The notes: generated by a model from the letters alone, not told the origin. A DNA stretch of 64,000 nt from an uncultured Methanomassiliicoccales archaeon (GCA_934702355.1 CAKUXX010000007.1:82492-146491), one strand, 5' to 3'; numbered from the stretch's first letter, positions 25,643 to 33,516 are shown. Program-made: numbers and translations.

Positions 25643-26134
25643 ATGCCCTCCAAGAAGCTGGTCATAATAGTCGTCGCGGCGCTGCTGTCCGTGGGTGTGG
25701 GATTCCTCGTCACCTACGGCTATGTGCACAAGGGCCCCGACGGATACTACGACTACGACCTGGAGTACGCCGATTCGTTCACTTCCGAGCAGGGTGTGGA
25801 AGTGTTACCATCCGCAGGCAAGACCTTTGTGATAGCGGACATCGTCCTCAAGAACGAGTCCTTCGAACCGGGCATAAACACCAATCCTCTGATCCTCGCA
25901 TGGAGGCTCACCTTGGACCACATGAAGTTCGAGATCGACAGCATCCACACGTTCTCCCATCCGGATTTCATATCCATGATACTCAAAGAGGGAAGGACCT
26001 GGGGGTACACGGTGGTCTTCGAAGTCCCCACTGAATGCGTCGGGAAGAAGGATGCGAGCATCGACTTCGTCTATTCCGCTCTGGGCGACAAGCCCAACAT
26101 ACAGTTCGACGGCGAGCTGAGGCTCAGGTCCTGA
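25643..26134 (+). CDS. Membrane-anchored DUF4352-like protein
   Basis: 163 residues: a short positively charged start (MPSKKL), one transmembrane segment (VIIVVAALLSVGVGFLVTYGYV), then an extracytoplasmic immunoglobulin-like beta domain with KTFVIADIVLKNES and WGYTVVFEVP, reminiscent of DUF4352/telomere-like extracytoplasmic domains. ATG 25643 lies 27 bases past the TATA-like CATTATATG; upstream non-ATG starts would add a non-hydrophobic prefix before the anchor. It is divergent from the MMPL pump and could assist it, but that is only a suggestion from position. Confidence 0.65.
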   Translation: MPSKKLVIIVVAALLSVGVGFLVTYGYVHKGPDGYYDYDLEYADSFTSEQGVEVLPSAGKTFVIADIVLKNESFEPGINTNPLILAWRLTLDHMKFEIDSIHTFSHPDFISMILKEGRTWGYTVVFEVPTECVGKKDASIDFVYSALGDKPNIQFDGELRLRS

Positions 26135-26176
26135 ACCATTTGAAAACTCTATATATAGGCCGTATCTGCACGTCTT

Positions 26177-27370
26177 ATGACTGATGCGGCTGCGGGGCGC
26201 AGGAACGGCCCCGGTGTGATGATATCCCTTCTGACATGCTCCATGCTGATCCTCATGGGTGGAGCTGCCGTTGCACCCGGGCTTCCGGGCATAGAGGCGC
26301 GCTTCCCGGACAGTTCGGAACTTGTCTCGTTCATCATCACGCTGCCCAATCTCGCCGTGGCCGCAGTGGGATTCCTGATGGGTGTCTTGTGCGACAGGAT
26401 GGGAAAGCGCAAGCTGCTCATCGCTTCGCTCCTGGTGTTCACCGTCACCGGTGCGGGATCGTACTTCCTGGACAACATCTATGCGATCCTCGTGCTCCGC
26501 TTCCTCCTGGGATTCGGTATAGCCGGTATCATCTGCACCGTGACCTCGCTCATCGGATGCTACTACTCCGGAGCGGAGAGGGTGAGGATGCTCGGACTCC
26601 AGTCCGCATCGATGGGGGTCGGAGTGCTTCTCCTCGAGCTTCTCGGAGGCATACTGGCGGAAGTGGGATGGAACACCCCGTTCCTCGTGTACTTCATCGC
26701 GGTGCCGCTCCTGATAATGGTCCTCATCTTCATCCGCGAACCGGAGATATCTCCGGAACGGACCTCGGACGGAGGGACAGATGACGGAAGCGACATGAAG
26801 GTCATCGCGGGCTGCTACATGTCGATATTCGTCGGTATGATGCTCCTCTTCCTGATCCCCACCAAGATGCCGTCGTTCATGGAGACGACCATGGGCGTGT
26901 CCTCGACGCTGATGGGACTGTTCCTGGGATTCCACGGGATAAGCAATGCGATCTTCTCGTGTCTGCACAGCAGGATCGCGGGACGCATATCTTCGATGAG
27001 GCTAGTGTCCATCGCATTCCTCCTGCTTGCGGTGTCTCTGTTCCTTCCGATGGTCATCGGAAGCAACGTCCCCGTGTGCCTTGTCACCCTGATAGTCTCC
27101 GGGATCGCAGTGGGTGTGATGATCCCGTCGATAGTGAACTCGATAGTCTCCGCTTCGACGGAACACAACCGCGGCAAGATGATGGGGATATACGCTGTCG
27201 CCCTCAACCTCGGACAGTTCACCGTCTCCCTGATCACCATACCGATCTTCGGCTACGTCGGAGAATCCTATCCGGAGATGTTCTCGATCTTCGCGGTCCT
27301 GGCGCTCGTGATGTCGCTGTCGGTCATGCTGATCTTCGGACGCGGGAAGAGCGTCGCAAAGGCTGTCTGA
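26177..27370 (+). CDS. MFS transporter (12-helix)
   Basis: 397 residues with 12 hydrophobic segments in two halves; motif A after helix 2 reads GVLCDRMGKRKLL. The overall type resembles DHA1 efflux or sugar/aromatic carriers; the substrate cannot be assigned. The ATG lies 24 bases after TATATATAG (26149-26157), indicating a leaderless transcript. No operon partner follows; the GntR operator region begins after the stop. Confidence 0.87.
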   Translation: MTDAAAGRRNGPGVMISLLTCSMLILMGGAAVAPGLPGIEARFPDSSELVSFIITLPNLAVAAVGFLMGVLCDRMGKRKLLIASLLVFTVTGAGSYFLDNIYAILVLRFLLGFGIAGIICTVTSLIGCYYSGAERVRMLGLQSASMGVGVLLLELLGGILAEVGWNTPFLVYFIAVPLLIMVLIFIREPEISPERTSDGGTDDGSDMKVIAGCYMSIFVGMMLLFLIPTKMPSFMETTMGVSSTLMGLFLGFHGISNAIFSCLHSRIAGRISSMRLVSIAFLLLAVSLFLPMVIGSNVPVCLVTLIVSGIAVGVMIPSIVNSIVSASTEHNRGKMMGIYAVALNLGQFTVSLITIPIFGYVGESYPEMFSIFAVLALVMSLSVMLIFGRGKSVAKAV

Positions 27371-27432
27371 AGGGTATTTCGAGGACTGCTAAGGTTTTAT
27401 CAAGCAACCCCCTACTGACATTAGCGTGAATA

Positions 27433-27465
27433 CTGTATATATCCAATATACACAGTTATATACAG
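27433..27465. promoter_or_regulatory. GntR-type operator at the ABC operon promoter
   Basis: Perfect 9-base arms CTGTATATA (27433-27441) and TATATACAG (27457-27465). An internal dyad, GTATAT (27435-27440) with ATATAC (27446-27451), overlaps the left arm. The repeated GTATA half-site and TATA-rich centre suggest that repressor binding blocks the TATA box of the downstream GntR-ABC operon. Confidence 0.65.
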
Positions 27466-27495
27466 GTACGACCTATCATCGTCAAAGAGGGAATA

Positions 27496-27870
27496 ATGGA
27501 GATCATAATCAGCAACTCGAGCGGAAAGCCCATCTACGAGCAGATAACGGAGCAGATCAGAGCACAGATCATCGACGGACGCCTCAAGGCAGGGGATCCT
27601 CTGCCTTCCATGCGCGTACTTGCACAGAATCTCAAGATAAGCGTCATAACCACCAAAAGGGCCTACAACGATCTTGAGGCGGAGGGATTCGTCGAGACGG
27701 TCGCCGGAAAGGGATGCTACGTTTCCGCCAGGGACCCGGGCATACTGCGCGAAGCGAACCTCAGGATGGCCGAAAGGCACATCCAGGATGCGATAGCCGT
27801 CGCCAAACGCAGCGGGATCGGCAAAGAGGAGCTGAAGGATATGGTCGAGATATTCTACGAAGGCGATTGA
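27496..27870 (+). CDS. GntR-family regulator, YtrA-like
   Basis: 124 residues: a winged HTH (IYEQITEQIRAQIIDGRLKAGDPLPSMRVLAQNLKISVITTKRAYNDLEAEGFV) and a short helical C-terminal dimer region, the size of the YtrA subfamily. Members repress an adjacent ABC transporter operon and respond to envelope-active compounds. It immediately abuts the ATPase gene (stop TGA then ATG) and has a strong palindrome at its promoter, so autoregulation of the three-gene operon is likely. SD AGAGGGA precedes the ATG. Confidence 0.92.
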   Translation: MEIIISNSSGKPIYEQITEQIRAQIIDGRLKAGDPLPSMRVLAQNLKISVITTKRAYNDLEAEGFVETVAGKGCYVSARDPGILREANLRMAERHIQDAIAVAKRSGIGKEELKDMVEIFYEGD

Positions 27871-28713
27871 ATGTCTGATTCTATCGAGATAAGAGGCCTA
27901 TGCAAATCATTCCCCGGGTTCGAATTGGGGAGCATCGACCTGGACCTGCCCAAGGGCAGCATAACCGGCCTTGTCGGGAACAACGGTGCCGGGAAGACCA
28001 CACTCATAAAGTGCATAACGGGCGCGGTGACACCCGACTCGGGCACCATCACGTTCCCCGACGATGACATGAGGAAGCGCATCGCCGTCGTCTTCAGCGA
28101 CTGCCACCTGCCCCGTGAGCTCACCGGCGGGCAGATGTCCGCGGTCATGTCGGGCATATGCGGTCATTGGGACGATGCCGCATTCTCCTCCGCCATGGAG
28201 AGGTTCGGCATACCCATGGACAAGAAGATCAAGACCATGTCGACCGGTATGCAGAAGAGGATCCAGATATCCGTAGCATCCGCACAGGATGCAGAACTGA
28301 TCATCCTCGACGAACCCACCTCCGGACTGGACCCTGCGGCAAGGGATGAGTTCCTGGACGATGTGCTCGGATACATACAGGACGAGGGACGCATCGTGCT
28401 GATGTCGTCGCACATCACCGGCGACCTGGAGAAGATAGCGGATTACATCGCATTCATCCATGACGGGAAGCTGGAGATATCCGGGATCAAGGATGACATC
28501 CTGGAGAGGTACGGCATCCTCAGATGCGGGAACGACGCGGACCTCCGGCGCATCGGAGGCGACAGCATAGTTGCCGTCAGAAGGAACGACTTCGGCGTTG
28601 ACGCCCTGATAGACGACCGCGCCTGCATCAGAGAGGCGTACCCGGAGGCCGTGGTGGACCCCGCTTCGCTGGATGACATCCTCATCTTCACCATCAGGGG
28701 GGAGCGCATATGA
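27871..28713 (+). CDS. ABC transporter ATPase (YtrB-type)
   Basis: 280 residues. Walker A GNNGAGKTT, signature STGMQKRIQISVASAQ and Walker B LIILDEPTSGLDP. The signature is the MQKR form common in ABC-2 systems rather than LSGGQ. It partners with the ABC-2 permease encoded next, which it overlaps by 4 bases. The C-terminal 70 residues beyond the ATPase core are typical of this family. The GntR-linked operon suggests a role in export of peptides or envelope stress relief; the substrate is unknown. Confidence 0.92.
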   Translation: MSDSIEIRGLCKSFPGFELGSIDLDLPKGSITGLVGNNGAGKTTLIKCITGAVTPDSGTITFPDDDMRKRIAVVFSDCHLPRELTGGQMSAVMSGICGHWDDAAFSSAMERFGIPMDKKIKTMSTGMQKRIQISVASAQDAELIILDEPTSGLDPAARDEFLDDVLGYIQDEGRIVLMSSHITGDLEKIADYIAFIHDGKLEISGIKDDILERYGILRCGNDADLRRIGGDSIVAVRRNDFGVDALIDDRACIREAYPEAVVDPASLDDILIFTIRGERI

Positions 28714-29318
28714 ACGGACTGATCCTAAAGGACCTGCTGAACCTCAGATCCACCATCGTGTCCATGGTCGTGATAAGCATAATCTTCAGTGCGATATTCG
28801 AAAGCAGCTCCCTGATCTTCCCTGCCATGATCATGGCATGCATGGTCGGGACATCGTTCACATACGACCGCATGGCGGATTGGGACGTCTATGCAGTATC
28901 GATCGGTGTCGACCGCAGGAAGATCGTCCGCTCGAAGTTCGTCCTGGCGTTAATGCTGCTGTCGGTCGGAACAATCATAGGGATACTGCTCTCAGTCTGC
29001 TGCCATGCCTTGAGAGGAACCGGGACCGACGTCGGATGGCTTGCGGACAACATCATGTTCGCCGTCGGTGCGGGACTGATAACGTGCGCCGTCTCCTGTA
29101 CCGCCAACTTTGCCGTGGCACCAGAGAAGGTCGCGGCCGTGAGCAGCATGATATCCGCCCTGTTCATCGCAGTCACCATCTCGCTGTCGACGATCATCGG
29201 GTACAATGAAGTGTCCATACCGGAGATCATCCCGTATCTGGTCCTGGCGATAGGGTTTGTGACCTTGGTGTCGGGATACACCGCATCCAAGAGGATATTC
29301 CTGAAAAAGGACCTCTGA
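28710..29318 (+). CDS. ABC-2 type permease
   Basis: 202 residues with about six membrane helices, starting MNGLILKDLLNLRSTIVSMVVISII, the usual opening of short ABC-2 permeases. It retains the YDRMADWDVYAVSIGVDRRKIVRSK region after helix 2 seen in YtrC/D-like subunits. Its start overlaps the ATPase stop (ATGA). There is only one permease gene, so it probably works as a homodimer. No clear terminator follows. Confidence 0.85.
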   Translation: MNGLILKDLLNLRSTIVSMVVISIIFSAIFESSSLIFPAMIMACMVGTSFTYDRMADWDVYAVSIGVDRRKIVRSKFVLALMLLSVGTIIGILLSVCCHALRGTGTDVGWLADNIMFAVGAGLITCAVSCTANFAVAPEKVAAVSSMISALFIAVTISLSTIIGYNEVSIPEIIPYLVLAIGFVTLVSGYTASKRIFLKKDL

Positions 29319-29455
29319 TGAATGGGTATCCCCGACGAACCATATTCGGTCCCTTCGATCGTAACACCGCGGGAGGCTCCGCATTCCGCATACGGATGTC
29401 CTGCCCGCGGACATTTCATTTTTAAACACGCTTCTGGGCCCTTCGTGATTCGTCT

Positions 29456-29559
29456 TCCTATTTGGAACGCATTGTCATCAGGGAAATCTCAATGACTGTC
29501 CCGAAGCGTTGAATGCCGTCGACCATCTCATCACAGAACTCCGTGAAGATCTCAGAATG
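29456..29559 (-). pseudogene. Decayed HepT-like (HEPN, DUF86) toxin remnant
   Basis: Directly after the MntA stop, the same frame reads HSEIFTEFCDEMVDGIQRFG, which resembles the N-terminal helix of HEPN/HepT toxins. Shifting the frame by two bases, the next segment reads DFPDDNAFQIG after a stop codon, again resembling the DFxxDxxxxxxxxxxIGE region, and then similarity ends. This is a frameshifted, truncated remnant, so the toxin gene of this MNT/HEPN pair appears dead. Confidence 0.5.
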
Positions 29560-29865
29560 TCACGACTCGTAGAGGAGCCTCATGTCCTTGGATATGGATC
29601 TGCTGAAGTCCTCACGAAGAGACCCTTCGCACACGATGTCGATCCTCGCTCCGAGTGCTTCCTCCAGCTTTCCGTAGAACCCGCCCATCTTGAACAGACC
29701 CATGCTCTCCGGGGTCTTGACACAGAAATCATAGTCACTGTCAGGGCGGTTGTCACCGCGGGCCCTGGAGCCGATGAGGTACACCCGGAGTATCCCGTAC
29801 TCGGCGGCGATGGCCCCGACTATCCGACAGAGCTCCTCGAACGTGTACTCCTTCGCCTCAGCCAT
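29560..29865 (-). CDS. MntA-like minimal nucleotidyltransferase (antitoxin), orphan
   Basis: 101 residues. The minimal nucleotidyltransferase motif GSRARGDNRPDSDYDF carries the GSxxRG and DxD residues. In complete modules such proteins neutralise the HEPN toxin HepT by AMP transfer to a Tyr. Here the downstream toxin gene is only a remnant. A close paralogue lies at 38631-38936, with nearly the same N-terminus and motif. TATA-like CATATAATG lies 25 bases upstream of the ATG. Confidence 0.85.
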   Translation of the reverse strand: MAEAKEYTFEELCRIVGAIAAEYGILRVYLIGSRARGDNRPDSDYDFCVKTPESMGLFKMGGFYGKLEEALGARIDIVCEGSLREDFSRSISKDMRLLYES

Positions 29866-29971
29866 AGTTGTTGAAAGGCGTTACATTATATGAACAAGGC
29901 TCGAACAACCTGTGGAATGGACAGCAAACATGTCAATGAGGCATGGATCCGAAGCAAGAGTGAATAAAAAT

Positions 29972-30049
29972 TGGCGAACAGGAGGGGATTCGAACCCCCG
30001 GCCTGCAGCTTAGGAGGCTGCTGCCATATCCAGACTAGGCCACCTGTCC
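29972..30049 (-). tRNA. tRNA-Arg (anticodon CCT), CCA encoded
   Basis: On the minus strand the acceptor stem GGACAGG pairs with CCTGTTC (one G-U pair). The anticodon arm is GCAGC-CTCCTAA-GCTGC with anticodon CCT at the expected position, and the T arm GGGG-GTTCGAATC-CCC is canonical. Discriminator G and CCA follow (CCA at 29972-29974). It decodes AGG codons, a t6A-modified ANN class. Confidence 0.93.
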
Positions 30050-30264
30050 GTCGAATCAGAGCATTGACATCCAACATATAAAGATTGCTATTAGAATCCA
30101 AGTCCTGGGTTGTCGGAAAACCTTCCAAGACATTGTCCCCGGCACCGGCATCCGTTCCGATCCACGATCATACGTCATATCCAAAGCACACAGAGATTAC
30201 GTTCATTCTGTAATCAACGAAATCAATTAATGAGCGTTCACCATCGTTCATCCAGTGAAGAGCC

Positions 30265-31119
30265 TTGACATCGGGACGCAAGAACAGAGTCATGATAGCC
30301 TGTGTTACATTCGAGACATCCAAGATCGTGGAACCTGCGCTGTACTACGAGATCAACAAGATCCATATCATCAGGTACATCCGCGACCCCGACTCCGAGA
30401 CCGGGAGGATGTACGACGAATTCCGCCAGACCGTCTGCGAAAGGCTGGAGGCCGAATCCCCCAGGCCGATAGAAATCGTCGTCCACAACGTTCCCGTCAC
30501 CCATTTCGCAGACATGCTCCGCACTGTCCTCTCAATAATCAGAGCGGAGAAATCATCTGACGCCAACGAGGAATGCGATATATTCGTCAACATCTCCGCA
30601 GGCACCCCCGAATACTCCGCGGCATCCACCGTGGCATCTATGATGATCCCCGGCGTCACACCGTTCTCCGTCGGGACAAAGGAGTACACCGTCTCCAACG
30701 AGGTCGTGAAGCAGATCTACTACGTGGACGGGAAGCCTGTGGGACTCAGCAAGACCACGTATCCGCCGAAGGCCGTGCCCATCTACCCGATAAGCATCCC
30801 CGAGGAGCACCTCGTACGCGGCCTCAGGGTCCTCTACGAGCGCAGCACGTCCAAGAAGTCCATCACGAGCGGAGCCATGATCTCCGCCCTCAAGGATGCA
30901 GGCATATGGTACCGCGACCCCAGGACCGACGATTCCGGCAAGAAGAGCTCCGGAAGACAGACCGAGGCCGTTTACTACCAGAGGGATTTCATCGCCAAAT
31001 GGGTCAAGAACGGATGGATAAGGAAGGACGATCTTCTGAACAAATACGAGGTCACCCTCGACGGGAAGAACGTCATAGACACATTCTATGTCGATCTCGA
31101 TGAGACGTCTTCGGAATGA
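30265..31119 (+). CDS. CARF-like/HFX_2341-type regulator with C-terminal winged HTH
   Basis: About 284 residues. The N-terminal half is a Rossmann-like domain with the conserved strand-loop DIFVNISAGTPEYSAAS, as in the CARF-related HFX_2341 (DUF6293) family of archaeal regulators. The C-terminal part (from about 190) looks like a winged helix plus a basic region. CARF domains sense cyclic oligoadenylates or other nucleotide signals, but no type III CRISPR or cOA cyclase is seen here, so the ligand is open. The start is uncertain: TTG 30265 gives the family-like KNRVMIA opening, ATG 30292 is the alternative. Confidence 0.65.
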   Translation: MTSGRKNRVMIACVTFETSKIVEPALYYEINKIHIIRYIRDPDSETGRMYDEFRQTVCERLEAESPRPIEIVVHNVPVTHFADMLRTVLSIIRAEKSSDANEECDIFVNISAGTPEYSAASTVASMMIPGVTPFSVGTKEYTVSNEVVKQIYYVDGKPVGLSKTTYPPKAVPIYPISIPEEHLVRGLRVLYERSTSKKSITSGAMISALKDAGIWYRDPRTDDSGKKSSGRQTEAVYYQRDFIAKWVKNGWIRKDDLLNKYEVTLDGKNVIDTFYVDLDETSSE

Positions 31120-31189
31120 TCCGAGAGGATTACAAGTATAACAAACATAACAAAATAGTGTTATTATATTCGCTCCGCATATGATGTAT

Positions 31190-31213
31190 TGCAACTGAGA
31201 GATGTTGCAGGAG
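31190..31213 (+). promoter_or_regulatory. Hairpin abutting and including the SD of a 50-residue gene
   Basis: TGCAAC (31190-31195) pairs with GTTGCA (31204-31209), and the SD GGAG (31210-31213) follows at once. If transcription starts further upstream, CGCTCC (31171-31176) can also pair with GGAGCG (31210-31215), extending the stem over the SD. TATA-like TTATTATATT is at 31161-31170. Confidence 0.5.
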
Positions 31214-31220
31214 CGAAGAA

Positions 31221-31373
31221 ATGGCATACTATCAGCAGACCGTACTGATCCCTAGGCCAAAGCAGGCACTGAACACGGGTGTCAGGCGCTATGACTCCAG
31301 ATCCTCAAGGGTCGGAAACACGAAGAACACCGCCAACCAGAACCTCAACTCAATACTGACGTTCTTCGATTGA
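31221..31373 (+). CDS. Small basic protein of 50 residues, unknown function
   Basis: The ATG is 7 bases after SD GGAG, and the frame ends in TGA at 31371-31373. The protein starts MAYYQQTVLIPRPKQALNTG and is rich in Arg, Asn, Ser and Gln, with no hydrophobic segment, so it is cytoplasmic and possibly nucleic-acid binding. Support for a real gene is the AT-rich promoter, SD, leader hairpin and a clean terminator just after the stop. I recognise no family. The neighbour upstream is the CARF-like regulator, but the long gap and separate promoter argue for independent transcription. Confidence 0.6.
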   Translation: MAYYQQTVLIPRPKQALNTGVRRYDSRSSRVGNTKNTANQNLNSILTFFD

Positions 31374-31382
31374 GTGTATAAC

Positions 31383-31401
31383 GGGAGCCCAGCTCCCTTT
31401 A
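31383..31401 (+). terminator. Hairpin terminator after the 50-residue gene
   Basis: GGGAGC (31383-31388), loop CCA, GCTCCC (31392-31397), then TTTAT. The same TTTATACC also looks like the TATA box of the next gene (27 bases before ATG 31427), so terminator and promoter overlap. Confidence 0.65.
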
Positions 31402-31426
31402 TACCACGATCACGATTATCCCGCCG

Positions 31427-31849
31427 ATGTCTGCCATCGGCATATCTGATGTTCCGCAGGACGATGCGGTCTGTTTGAAGGAAATCGGCATAAGGCGCTG
31501 CATAGGCTGCGTCAAATGCCTCACAGAGCATCCTATGGCCTGCGACATCACTGACGGGTTCTCCGACATCATCAAGACAGCATTGGATTCCGATGAACTG
31601 GTGATATCGATCCATCCTCAGAACGGAAGGATGCCCGCGGATATCAGGAAAGCTGTCGAAAGACTCTCCAACATTCTGGAGATCTTCACCGATTCCGGCG
31701 GCAACGTCCCCATGAGCTATGACAAGGTGAAGCTCAGACACATCATCGTCATCATCCACGGGGAACTGTCCGATGAGGGGGCAGAATCCGAGATCCGTGA
31801 TCTTTTGAAGAAGGGTCCCGTTGAAAGCGTATCGTTCAGACACGTGTGA
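31427..31849 (+). CDS. Truncated flavodoxin-like NADPH-dependent reductase family protein
   Basis: 140 residues. The segment RRCIGCVKCLTEHPMACDITDGFSDI matches the CxxCxxC-type loop of iron-sulfur flavoproteins and NADPH-dependent FMN reductases. However, the N-terminal flavin-binding half (the GSxRxxS-type phosphate loop) is absent: the protein begins only 15 residues before the first Cys. It is thus either a 5'-deleted pseudogene still transcribed from the TATA at 31396-31403, or a shortened protein with a new role. Compare the complete family member at 43736-44293. Confidence 0.55.
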   Translation: MSAIGISDVPQDDAVCLKEIGIRRCIGCVKCLTEHPMACDITDGFSDIIKTALDSDELVISIHPQNGRMPADIRKAVERLSNILEIFTDSGGNVPMSYDKVKLRHIIVIIHGELSDEGAESEIRDLLKKGPVESVSFRHV

Positions 31850-31870
31850 AAAAACAAGATGAAAGGGTTT

Positions 31871-31890
31871 CAGGGACCCGAAGGCCCCTG
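31871..31890 (-). terminator. UUCG-type terminator of the FKBP gene
   Basis: On the minus strand CAGGGGCC, loop TTCG, GGTCCCTG form an 8-bp stem with one G-U pair, followed by a T-rich stretch that includes a run of six T. It lies just after the FKBP stop codon at 31897. Confidence 0.7.
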
Positions 31891-31896
31891 AGAGAA

Positions 31897-32583
31897 TCAC
31901 TCGGCCTTCTTGGCGGATTCCCAGACCTGCACGAACTCGATGCGATCGACACCGAAGACTGCGCGGAAGTCGGAGACGAGCCTGTATTTGGCGAGTGCCC
32001 ATCCGTCGTGGAATTTGCAGATCTCGGCCTCGGTGACGACGACGGAGTCATCGTTGATGGCGAACTCGAATCCCTCGGATGTTCCGAAGTCCATCTGCAT
32101 AACGCACTTGGCCTTCTCGACGGGGTCTGCGACCTCCTCGGTGACTGTGAAGACGAACTTGAGGTCGTGACCGGCAAGGGGGCTGTTGAAGTCGACCTTG
32201 ACGCGTCCGGCACCGGCGGAGATGACGTATCCGGTCCTGTTGTTCAGGCTGACGGCCATTCCGGGGTAGGGGTTGATCTCGTTCTTGTAGAACTCTTTGA
32301 TGGAGTGGAGCTCGATGAGCTTGGGGTTCCTGACTCCGGCTGCCTTCTCGCAGGGGATGACGACCTCGGTCTCCTTTCCGATCTCAGCGTTGGCGATGGC
32401 CTCGTCGAGGTCTGCGTAGAGCTTCTTGGATCCTACGACGTAGGGCATGGGGCCGTATACGGCCTTCTCGTCGAAGACACCTGCCTCTTTGGCTGCATCG
32501 GCGTTCGTAGTGTCGTACATCTTGTCGGCATCGGCGAAATAAGCCTTGTAGTCGACACGGACAATCTTTTTAGCATCTGCCAT
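31897..32583 (-). CDS. FKBP-type peptidyl-prolyl isomerase (long archaeal type)
   Basis: 228 residues. Short FKBP core segments are seen (VRVDYKAYFADADKMYDTT, GSKKLYADLDEAIANAEIGKETEVVIP, and VKVDFNSPLAGHDLKFVFTVTEEV) with an inserted chaperone-like flap, as in SlyD-like archaeal FKBPs. A further acidic C-terminal domain of about 75 residues follows. It assists proline isomerisation and folding in the cytoplasm. SD GGTGAT precedes the ATG; TATA-like TATTATATTAG lies about 45 bases upstream, so this gene, unlike many neighbours, has a leader with an SD. Confidence 0.9.
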   Translation of the reverse strand: MADAKKIVRVDYKAYFADADKMYDTTNADAAKEAGVFDEKAVYGPMPYVVGSKKLYADLDEAIANAEIGKETEVVIPCEKAAGVRNPKLIELHSIKEFYKNEINPYPGMAVSLNNRTGYVISAGAGRVKVDFNSPLAGHDLKFVFTVTEEVADPVEKAKCVMQMDFGTSEGFEFAINDDSVVVTEAEICKFHDGWALAKYRLVSDFRAVFGVDRIEFVQVWESAKKAE

Positions 32584-32726
32584 TTAAATCACCATTAAAT
32601 GTAAGAATGATTCTCAGCGATTGCTTTTTCTAATATAATAGTGTCGGTAGACCCAGAGTTAATTGCCAGGACATCAATCCATCCATAGAAATCAATATAA
32701 ACGAGTTTGGATTACACGGATTCGGT

Positions 32727-32801
32727 GCCGCCTTGGCTTAGGGGTATAGCGGCTGACTTGTAATCAGCAGGCCGGGGGTTCAAATCCCTCAGGCGGCTCC
32801 A
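32727..32801 (+). tRNA. tRNA-Thr (anticodon TGT), CCA encoded
   Basis: GCCGCCT (32727-32733) pairs with AGGCGGC (32791-32797). The anticodon arm GCTGA-CTTGTAA-TCAGC carries anticodon TGT; the T arm contains GGTTCAAATCC. Discriminator T and encoded CCA end at 32801. A TATA-like AATATAAAC lies about 30 bases upstream. tRNA-Thr is a t6A substrate of the KEOPS complex, two subunits of which are encoded just downstream. Confidence 0.93.
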
Positions 32802-32933
32802 CTATTATCACCTGACTTCGAATCGTAGTTGTTCTCCTGTCGAAGCTATCGACAGAATCTTTTGAACACTCGAAAATAGGATGCTCAACCCCTTGTAAAA
32901 GCTCTCTTTCAAGATTAGTATATAAACAAACGT

Positions 32934-32962
32934 ATAAAACTTTCAGATTCGAAAAGTTTTAT
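32934..32962. repeat. Perfect 10-base inverted repeat between tRNA-Thr and cgi121
   Basis: ATAAAACTTT (32934-32943) and AAAGTTTTAT (32953-32962) flank a 9-base centre. A TATA-like GTATATAAAC (32919-32928) sits just upstream. No ORF is visible in 32802-33057; the element could be an operator or the end of a small RNA. Confidence 0.5.
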
Positions 32963-33057
32963 GACGTTAACTGCCAGTCTTCCAATATGGGATCGGCCTG
33001 CCATCCTGCAGCATCCGATGCTACTACCTTATCATCATCCCATGACATCGGGGACGC

Positions 33058-33516
33058 ATGAGGTTCGATGTCATAGGCATCAGAGGGGATGCCGAATTCG
33101 AAACCATAGTGAAGCACTTCACCGGGATGGGAGGCGATGTGGTCCTCCTGAATCCGGATGCCGTCGCGGGAAGAGATCATGTCCTCGCAGCCACCAACCA
33201 TGCGCAGAGAGCGTTCGAAGAGGGCACCAACAGGTCCAAATCCCTGCCCACCGAGATCATCCTCTATGCCGCGTGGGAGAGGCAGATCGGCAGGGCGATG
33301 GACAAGATGAGGCCGAAGCCCGGCAGCGACAGCTTCGTCGCCGTGCTCATGAATATCGAAGATCCGAAACTCGATGAGATAGACATGGTGCGCGACGATT
33401 CCGTCATGGACGTCACGCCCGAGAAGGCGGAAGCGTTGGGCTTATCGGGGAAGATGGTCCCGCCCGAGGACCAGGCGATAGAGAACGTCGCCATGGTCGA
33501 GCTTCAGAAGGCCTGA
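33058..33516 (+). CDS. cgi121: KEOPS complex subunit Cgi121
   Basis: 152 residues. The diagnostic region HAQRAFEEGTNRSKSLPTEIILYAAWERQIGRAMDKM matches Cgi121, which binds the Bud32 kinase of KEOPS and docks the 3' end of the tRNA during t6A synthesis. The usual N.A before the LxxEILLYxSxxRQI motif is altered to NRSKSL. The ATG lies 27 bases past a TATA-like CTTATC. It is convergent with pcc1, another KEOPS subunit (8 bases apart). Confidence 0.87.
   Translation: MRFDVIGIRGDAEFETIVKHFTGMGGDVVLLNPDAVAGRDHVLAATNHAQRAFEEGTNRSKSLPTEIILYAAWERQIGRAMDKMRPKPGSDSFVAVLMNIEDPKLDEIDMVRDDSVMDVTPEKAEALGLSGKMVPPEDQAIENVAMVELQKA

Noticed and set aside
30265..31119. Type III CRISPR link of the CARF-like regulator
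   Set aside because: No cas10, csm/cmr or ring nuclease genes in the window; the CARF call alone does not support it.
32961..33377. Frame overlapping the start of cgi121
   Set aside because: His/Arg-rich shadow; Cgi121 motifs in the other phase are clear.
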